Of a stretch of DNA of 14,381 bases, positions 8,945 through 14,381 are shown piece after piece. The DNA comes from Physocladia obscura (taxonomy: Eukaryota; Chytridiomycota; Chytridiomycetes; Chytridiales; Chytriomycetaceae). Below the pieces are notes generated by a model, which saw nothing but the letters and a program-made list of their open reading frames with translations, did not search any database and was not told where the DNA came from. The DNA is taken from positions 1-14,381 of the forward strand of contig JADGJH010000793.1 of assembly GCA_027596945.1 (NCBI GenBank), read 5' to 3'. The position numbers were made by a program, and so were the translations under genes. The first letter of the stretch is position 1. Each line of letters starts with the position of its first letter.

Positions 8945-10645
8945 ATGGCACCCAAGTCAACCAAGTTCTACGATGCTCTGGAAGTCGACCCTTCATGCTC
9001 GGAGGTACGCCGGTGCTTTCTCTCCGCTTTTGGCTCATTATAGTTCACCTGAAATTAACTGTACTATTTTAAATACATGACAATTCTAGGCAGAGCTCAA
9101 GAAAGCATACAGGTTCGATATGTCTTGCGTTTACCTATGGTTCCACTGCATTCGTTTTTAACTGCGAACCAATTATTCTACAGAAAGATGGCCCTCAAAT
9201 ACCACCCAGATAAGGTTGGCTTATACTTTTGCAATGTAGCCGTTCGGACTTTATTTGATAAGCTGAATTGTTTCTGATTTTAGAATCCTGACGCCGGTGA
9301 CAAGTTTAAAGAAATCTCACATGCATATGAAGTGCTTAGCGACTCCCAGAAGAGAGAGGTTTACGATCGATATGGCGAGGAGGGTCTTGAAGGTGCGGCT
9401 GGTGGTCCAGGCGGAATGAACCCAGGGGATTTGTTCTCGCAGCTTTTTGGCGGTGGAGGGTATGTGTTATACATATTTTTTTATTTGCAAAATTTACCTA
9501 AATTGATAGCGGCGGTGATCCATTTGGTTTCGGTGGTCGTGGAGGTGGCCGTCCATCAGGACCTCGTCGTGGAAAGGACATGGCCCATTCGTTAAAGGTA
9601 TTAAGTAAATTTTCTCACTCCGTTTTCAGGAATGGTTCTGACATTTGTTTTGAAGGTTTCTCTTGAGGACTTGTACAAAGGCAAAACATCAAAGCTTGCT
9701 CTCCAAAAGCAAGTCCTTTGTGGGCCATGTGAAGGTCGTGGTGGAAAGGTTGGTGCGACAAAAACGTGCTCATCGTGTAACGGGCGGGGTGTCAAGATTG
9801 TCATTCGCCAAATGGGGCCAATGATTCAGCAAATGCAGCAAACGTGCCCCGACTGTAACGGAGAGGGGGAAACAATCAACGCGAAGGATAAATGTACTGC
9901 TTGTAATGGAAAGAAAGTTTCGAATGAACGGAAGGTACAAAGATATCGATGAAATTGATTGTTCTGTCAACTTAATTTTCGTATGTACAGATCCTTGAAG
10001 TTTTCATCGATAAGGGCATGACTGACGGGCAAAAAATTACTTTTACTGGCGAAGCTGATCAAGCGCCTGGTGTCGTTCCTGGAGATATCATTATTGTTGT
10101 CGAAGAGAAACCGCATGATCGTTTTAAGCGCAAGGGTGCTGATCTTTTCATTGACATTAAACTGGATTTGCTTACTGCACTTGCCGGTGGACACTTCACT
10201 ATTCAACATCTTGATGACAGGATTCTTATGGTACACATTCTTCCGGGCGAAGTCATCAAGCCAGACGAAATCAAGTGTATCAATGGGGAAGGAATGCCAG
10301 TGTAAGTGTTTCAAAACAATATGCCTCTCAAATAGCATTCTGGCATTAAAATTTTTGTTTCTTCAAAGTCACAAACGTCCATTTGATAAAGGAAATCTGT
10401 ATATCAAATTCGAAATCGTATTTCCGGAGTCAAACTGGGTGAGCGAAGAGCAATTAAAGGCACTCGAAAAAATCTTGCCAGCACGTCCCAAGCTTCCATC
10501 GACAAAAGGAAAGGAGGTCGAAGAAGTTGTGTTATCTTCTGTTGACCCAATGCAACAAAAACGATCGCAAGGAGACATGGAAGAGGATGATGATGAAGAA
10601 GGTCATGGTCATGGAGGTCCGGGTGTGCAGTGTGCCCAGCAGTAA
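8945..10645 (+). CDS. Type I DnaJ/Hsp40 co-chaperone (Ydj1/DNAJA-like), 8 exons, 414 aa
   Basis: This protein would bind unfolded proteins and stimulate the ATPase of cytosolic Hsp70. Exons: 8945-9004, 9090-9112, 9184-9214, 9284-9459, 9510-9597, 9656-9934, 9991-10301 and 10369-10645; introns are 50-85 nt and all joins hold frame. Residues 7-72 form the J domain with HPD at 35-37. A Gly/Phe-rich linker follows (about 77-118). Four zinc-finger repeats lie at 148-155 (CGPCEGRG), 164-171 (CSSCNGRG), 190-197 (CPDCNGEG) and 206-213 (CTACNGKK, with the last Gly changed). The client-binding C-terminal domains follow. The protein ends in an acidic/His/Gly stretch and CAQQ, a CaaX box fitting farnesylation as in yeast Ydj1 (409 aa). 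The start is the ATG directly before the J domain. Exons 2 and 3 are only 23 and 31 nt. Confidence 0.95.
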
Positions 10646-10917
10646 AAGCGATCGTGTTGTTTTTGCGTTTGGTCTTACGAAAATTTTTTTTCTTTTTTAA
10701 TGAAGACAATTTTAATCGTTTTTGGTTATAACCCCACTTATCAAAACAAAATTCTGGTATATTATCAAAATTTAATCTCAATGCTTTCATTTTTCGACCA
10801 TTTTCGTCTTTTTTTTATTTGGTTGCATTTGTTTAACTTTTGTGTTAGTTTTATTTACATTTTTAGTTTTATGCCGTCATGTCTTTTGGCTAGAAAACAA
10901 AGAAAATATTTGGAATC
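10646..10917. other. AT-rich spacer containing the Hsp40 3' UTR
   Basis: This 272-bp spacer is rich in T-runs (for example AAAATTTTTTTTC just after the stop). No canonical AATAAA is present on the plus strand, so the poly(A) signal of the Hsp40 gene must be a variant. No gene or repeat was recognised. Confidence 0.5.
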
Positions 10918-11340
10918 ATGAATCGTGTCGAAAGAAGCAAAACGGGAAAACTTTGGGGTGAATTTCTGAAAAACCAAAAGAACAAGCATACTTCAGGATT
11001 CATCTATATGTTTCAATCAAATAATTATGCTAACAAGTCAAAAATTGGTAGGACTTCAAACCACATAGGGTTGAAGTTCGTTTGAAGCAATGGAGTAAAC
11101 AATGTGGGAATAAACTCAAATTACTTGCAAAGGTATGTAAAAAATCATGAATTTTGCGAAAAAATTATTCATGAAGAATTAAAATTAAAAAACAACTGGA
11201 ACGGCAAACTCAATTGTAAAACTTGCAAATCATTTCACACAGAATTTTTTGAAGGAAATACGGCTGAAATTATGAATATTATTGAATTTTGGATATCTTT
11301 TTTTAATTGGTGGAATTTGAAACATGATTCCATGTGGTAA
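10918..11340 (+). pseudogene. Broken GIY-YIG (T5orf172/MUG113-type) gene
   Basis: From ATG at 10918 the frame reads HTSGFIYMFQSNN then KSKIGRTSNHIG, the start of a T5orf172/MUG113 GIY-YIG nuclease-like fold (GFIY and KIGRT). After about 11070 the family resemblance moves to another frame, VEVRLKQWSKQCGNKLKLLAK (11070-11132). It returns to the first frame with YVKNHEFCEKIIHEELKLKN, then CKTCKSFHTEFFEG (to about 11252). A one-base loss near 11070 and a one-base gain near 11133 thus cancel, leaving a TGA at 11083-11085. The gene has no introns. The closing C-x2-C-x3-H segment is typical of the fungal members. It lies on its own between the Hsp40 gene and a transposase remnant and is followed by a 14-A run at 11480-11493. 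The family call is good; the function of this family in fungi is unclear. Confidence 0.75.
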
Positions 11341-11479
11341 TAAGTAATAAACCATAGTTGTTGATGCAATTTTTCAGTTTCGAAAGCCTTAAGGGCTATT
11401 TTTGTAGTTAGCTCCTTTTTAAATTTTCGTTTTAAAAGAAAGCATTGAGTGATGTTTCTAATCAAAAAATTTCCAAACC

Positions 11480-11493
11480 AAAAAAAAAAAAAA
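11480..11493 (+). repeat. 14-A run after the GIY-YIG pseudogene
   Basis: A pure run of fourteen A starts 140 bp after the end of the GIY-YIG reading frame, on the same strand. It could be the remnant of a poly(A) tail from a retroposed copy, or a chance A-run. A clear target-site duplication was not found: TTTATTT occurs both just after the run and before the gene, but that is too simple a string to count. Confidence 0.6.
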
Positions 11494-11511
11494 GCGTTTA
11501 TTTGAGTTATT

Positions 11512-13161
11512 TTGAGATCCAGTGGTTTGATCCAGTTCAAAGTTGGCATACAGATAATAAAGCGCTCTTACAACACCAGTGCAAAGACCCAGCCAGATAA
11601 AGCTCAAAGACGCCGAGTTTTTCAAGAAGTCAACAACCTAGTCTCTTCTATCAATAAAGCTGCAGCAATCGTTACAGAATCTGAAGGCAAGTCGAAGGAG
11701 GCAATCAAATCAGCTCACAGACGAAAAGAGAAGGCCGGGGGACGTTCCCTTAGCTCAAGGCGCTTCATGGATGCTGAAGAGGAATCTTTCGTTGACTTTT
11801 TGAAAGCCAGATCATTGTGCCATCAGCCCATGGCTCGTGTACATTTCATCAATTTAGTTGAAAGATGGAATAGGGAGTGTGAGCCAGGTTCAGAGTGGAC
11901 TGCTGTTAACTGGTACAACAAGTTTTACAAAAGCCATACAGATCGCATCTGGCTCAAATGCACCAAAGCTATCTCACTTGCACAAACAAATCCGATGACA
12001 GTAGCTGAGTTTGAGGCCTGGTTCAAAGCTTTTGATCGCAGGATCACTGAGAAGGGCTACAGTTGCCAGTTTATTATTAATTTCAAAATTATAACTCACA
12101 ATCAAAAGTACTTGTTAGCACTGCAGTACAGCGCCTTAGTGAGCAAACTGGATCCAGAGGCAAGCACGCCAGCTTTATTTTTGTTTGTCATGGCCTGTGG
12201 TGAGCGCATTGTTGATGTGCCAACAAAATTTGGAAATCTGCAATTAGAAGGCAGCCAGTCAATATTACGCAGCCAAAATACCATCCCAGTAGTCTTTACC
12301 TTCAGTGAGACTAGTTATTTGACTGAAGAGCAGTGGATCCCTCAGTACTTTTCTAATTTTTGGAAGATTTTGCATCCCAGAATTACACTGTTTCTTCTTT
12401 TGGACAATTTGAGAGTTGATAAAACATTTGACATATTATCTGAATGTTTCAGACTTGAAATTGACGGCTTTATGTTACCTCCCAACACTACCCACTTCTT
12501 ACAACCATTGGATCATGTGATATTTGCAGTTTTGAAAAATGAGATTTGCAACTTTTTTTGCAAGAAGCACAGCTTTGCGTGTAGTTCCATGGGTAACCTT
12601 GGTCAGGAGCTAATTCCTATTGCTGTAGAAATACGAAAATGTATTACAAAAAAAATTATCAGGCTGCTTTCCATGAAACTGGAATTTTTTCGTTTGACAC
12701 GAAAATTTTGATCTTGCAAGTGAAACTCAATATTTCACAACCAAAAAATATCTCACCAACTGTAGCTTCAATTATTTAAGTATTTGGGCATACAGAAGTG
12801 GTAGAAAGTCCATCAAAAGCCACTTGTCAGAACCAATGTTCTCTATGATTTTCAATCACTTCATCAAGCACAACAAGCAGCTTCTCAAAAAAAGACTGAA
12901 GCAAAGAGGGTATTAGAAGAGAAAAAAGCAGCTTGAAAAAATACTAAGGAGATGAATGAGAGAGCAAAATTGGCAGAGAAAGATCAAAAACAGTGTAATG
13001 GAATTCAAAATACAATACACTGTACTGCCAGTTGGAGAAAGAGCACTGCTTGGTTCACTTGCAACATTTGCAATACATTCAAAGTTTGTCTTGAATGCCG
13101 TAAAAGGGAAATGTTGAATTGTTGCATGTGGAGACATGTGGAGAGATGTGAAGCTTTATGA
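11512..13161 (+). pseudogene. Decayed pogo/Tigger-like (DDE_1) transposase
   Basis: The longest open piece is 11512-12711 (399 codons). Its N-terminal third has helix-turn-helix features and a CENP-B/Tc5-like DNA-binding part (SSRRFMDAEEESFVDFLKAR, then NWYNKFYKSH). The catalytic part shows LLLDNLRVDK (second Asp) and LPPNTTHFLQPLDHVIFAVLK (third Asp, the hallmark of the superfamily). The first catalytic Asp, normally in a DET motif, is absent around 12070-12100 (IINFKIITHNQKYL). Near 12650 an A-run shifts the frame: the conserved YQAAFHETGIFSFD continues in another frame until TAA near 12777-12779. A further piece, 12952-13161, gives a Cys-rich end (FTCNICNTFKVCLEC ... MWRHVERCEAL). AATAAA follows at 13223-13228. 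No terminal inverted repeats were seen. It is very unlikely to be active. Confidence 0.8.
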
Positions 13162-13222
13162 GGGTTTCCAAGGGCAAAACTCAACTTTCCAGATTGCCAA
13201 TTTATTTTAAGGAAGCTTGAGT

Positions 13223-13228
13223 AATAAA
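13223..13228 (+). promoter_or_regulatory. AATAAA poly(A) signal after the transposase remnant
   Basis: A canonical AATAAA lies 62 bp after the stop that closes the Cys-rich C-terminal piece of the transposase, on the same strand. Position and sequence fit an old polyadenylation signal of the element. In AT-rich DNA a chance match is possible. Confidence 0.4.
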
Positions 13229-13303
13229 CATCATTTTTTTTTCTATAATTTTTGTTTAATTATCATTTGTATTCCTTGTGGCTAAAAAATTTTGATAATT
13301 GAG

Positions 13304-13309
13304 TTTATT
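13304..13309 (-). promoter_or_regulatory. AATAAA poly(A) signal of the small secreted protein gene
   Basis: On the minus strand AATAAA occurs 67 bp downstream of the stop codon of the cysteine-rich protein gene (plus-strand TTTATT). That is a usual distance for a short 3' UTR, and together with the TATA box it makes this look like a complete transcription unit. Confidence 0.5.
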
Positions 13310-13376
13310 TTCTCTACATATTGACTGAGCTTCATTGTCACCTTTCCTCCACAATCTTTCTCCACAATCTGACACA

Positions 13377-13616
13377 TCAGTCATCATCACAACAATATTT
13401 TTCACCACAAACATCAATACAGGGCCAGCAATTGCTTTGAGCTTGCAAAATGGAAGTAATTTCATCTGGAGTGCTTGTAGCAGTGCAGCAATCTCCACCA
13501 CACTTGTTTGTGAATGGGAGGCATTCAATGGCAGACTTTTGCTTTTGAGCAATAGGAGAGCTGGACGCAATGCCAATGATTGCAGCAAGAGTAGCACTCA
13601 AGAAAGCAATCTTCAT
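13377..13616 (-). CDS. Small secreted cysteine-rich protein, 79 aa, unrecognised family
   Basis: Residues 1-20 (MKIAFLSATLAAIIGIASSS) form a clear signal peptide: one Lys, a hydrophobic core and small residues before Pro21. The mature part, about 58 aa, has nine cysteines at 32, 39, 43, 44, 63, 66, 70, 75 and 76. The two halves echo each other: CGGDCC and CGEKYCC. It ends in three Asp. The odd number of cysteines allows a free thiol or a dimer. I know no family with this spacing. The ATG at 13616 was chosen over an in-frame one at 13694 because it places the signal peptide at the N-terminus and follows the TATA box at a normal distance. The gene is single-exon and intact, with AATAAA behind it. 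It could be a secreted effector-like or antimicrobial-like protein, but no function can be assigned from sequence. Confidence 0.78.
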   Translation of the reverse strand: MKIAFLSATLAAIIGIASSSPIAQKQKSAIECLPFTNKCGGDCCTATSTPDEITSILQAQSNCWPCIDVCGEKYCCDDD

Positions 13617-13653
13617 TTTTTGTATTTCTGTTACTGTGTGTAGGTTAATAGTG

Positions 13654-13661
13654 TATTTATA
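13654..13661 (-). promoter_or_regulatory. TATA box (TATAAATA) of the small secreted protein gene
   Basis: The minus strand reads CTATAAATAC, a strong TATA box, 37 bp before the chosen ATG. Transcription starting about 30 bp downstream would give a very short 5' UTR and would leave out the alternative upstream ATG at 13694, which supports the start at 13616. Confidence 0.7.
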
Positions 13662-13687
13662 GTCTGATGGAGATGGATAGGACTGTT

Positions 13688-13747
13688 GGACCATTAAGAA
13701 CCATTAAGGACCATTAAGGACCACTAAGGACCAATAAAGACCATTAA
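13688..13747. repeat. Six head-to-tail copies of a 10-bp motif (GGACCATTAA) upstream of the TATA box
   Basis: The units are GGACCATTAA (13688), GAACCATTAA (13698), GGACCATTAA (13708), GGACCACTAA (13718), GGACCAATAA (13728) and AGACCATTAA (13738). The period is exactly 10 bp, close to one helical turn, so every copy faces the same side of the DNA. Read toward the gene the motif is TTAATGGTCC. The array ends 27 bp upstream of the TATA box of the small secreted protein gene, where an upstream activating array would sit. A simple minisatellite is the alternative. Confidence 0.9.
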
Positions 13748-14319
13748 GCCCTGTAAAATTGTTAGGATAAGCAACGTGTGATTGAGAGCAAATTATTAAT
13801 GCTTGTCATTACAAAACTTGCAACAAAAAGATCTGTTGAAATGGATCATGTTGCTGAAATTGATAAGCTGCAAAGCAACTGGTTTCTGAAGATCCTTGTC
13901 TTTTCCACAACTGTGCTGGTATCCAAACTTCAGAATGGTATTTTCTTGATTGGGGCAGATTCATCATGCAATATTCCAGTTACAGGTGGTTTGCCCAAGT
14001 TTCCAAAGTTATTAGGACACGTTTTTATCAACCTTTCTCATGTTTGATTTGAACTTGCTGATGGTCTTGGACTTGAAGTTGATGAAACAAATTTGGAAGT
14101 GACAGGCACCCCATGAATATCAAGGTAAAATTTGTTTTTTAAGTCTTTTTTGTTGGTTTTTCACATGGAGGGGGAGCTTTAAAAAAGCTTGATAGTACAT
14201 CAGATTGTAAAGGTAGAATTTGTGTTTTTATTGTAAAATTATATTTTCACAGAAATGAAAAACAAAACTCTTTTAAACCATTGTATTTGAAATTCTATTT
14301 CAACTTCATTCCTTCTCAA
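13748..14319. other. AT-rich stretch without a recognisable gene
   Basis: The one open piece of note is plus-strand 13778-14047 (89 codons). It shows no signal peptide, domain motif or splice context I recognise, and its composition does not stand out. It may be chance or a remnant. A short palindrome, AGCTTT-AAA-AAAGCT type, occurs near 14178-14192. No RNA gene was seen. Confidence 0.4.
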
Positions 14320-14381
14320 ATTCATTTTGAGATTGATATCACTGATTCATTTGGAGATCTGATATCACTGATTCATTTTGT
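14320..14381. repeat. 26-bp tandem repeat running off the right edge
   Basis: The 19-bp string TGATATCACTGATTCATTT occurs at 14334-14352 and again at 14360-14378, 26 bp apart. The bases before the first copy (ATTCATTTTGAGAT from about 14320) fit an earlier unit one base shorter. About 2.4 units are visible and the array may continue beyond the window. Confidence 0.75.

Noticed and set aside
9967..10338. Minus-strand frame of 123 codons opposite Hsp40 exon 7
   Set aside because: Exon 7 encodes conserved DnaJ C-terminal sequence on the plus strand, and the antisense frame has no recognisable domain.
11083..11085. TGA in the GIY-YIG gene as a recoded (selenocysteine or read-through) codon
   Set aside because: Family-like sequence around it lies in a different frame, so the TGA is explained by a frameshift and not by recoding.
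11341..13376. Terminal inverted repeats flanking the pogo-like transposase
   Set aside because: I compared the flanks by eye and found only short AT-rich matches, such as AATTATCA near 13258 with TGATAATT near 13293. These are both on one side and look like a local hairpin.
13688..13747. CRISPR-like array
   Set aside because: The units are 10 bp and directly adjacent with no spacers, and the DNA is eukaryotic.
13778..14047. 89-codon plus-strand frame as a gene
   Set aside because: There is no domain, signal peptide, promoter element or family resemblance to support it; in AT-rich DNA such a frame can arise by chance.

Overview
This is eukaryotic nuclear DNA. The protein genes are split by many short GT-AG introns (36 to 124 nt), intergenic DNA is AT-rich, and there are transposon remnants on both flanks. 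The host is probably an early-diverging, flagellated (zoosporic, chytrid-like) fungus. Three things point there: a DNAAF5/HEATR2-type dynein-arm assembly factor, which only organisms with motile cilia need; a Ydj1-type Hsp40 ending in a CaaX box; and a compact Kes1/Osh4-type sterol/PI4P transfer protein. I cannot name the species, and the assignment is inference.

Layout. Positions 1-2519 (minus strand) hold a decayed non-LTR retrotransposon: the region after the reverse transcriptase, the C-terminal end of an RNase H domain, a cysteine-rich knuckle, and a long Gln/Glu/Lys-rich coiled-coil tail running off the left edge. Positions 2520-3699 contain no recognisable gene. Positions 3700-6980 (minus) carry the 10-exon DNAAF5-like gene (895 aa predicted). 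Only 49 bp upstream of its ATG, on the same strand, the 3-exon oxysterol-binding protein gene ends (7030-8531, 439 aa). A 413-bp divergent intergenic region separates that gene from an 8-exon DnaJ/Hsp40 gene on the plus strand (8945-10645, 414 aa); it contains an eight-unit heat-shock element.

Positions 10918-11340 hold a broken MUG113/T5orf172-type GIY-YIG gene, followed by a 14-A run. Positions 11512-13161 hold a decayed pogo/Tigger-like (DDE_1) transposase with a detached cysteine-rich C-terminus. Positions 13377-13616 (minus) encode an apparently intact 79-aa secreted cysteine-rich protein. It has a clear TATA box, and just upstream of that six head-to-tail copies of a 10-bp motif. The right edge begins a 26-bp tandem repeat.

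The three housekeeping genes act in unrelated processes: cytoplasmic dynein-arm assembly, lipid exchange between membranes, and Hsp70 co-chaperoning. Their proximity looks like ordinary fungal gene packing. The most unusual items are the 10-bp promoter array with its orphan cysteine-rich protein, the altered lipid-binding signature of the OSBP homologue, and the strong heat-shock element. All exon models were made by eye from splice signals, reading frame and family resemblance; no alignment or search was run.
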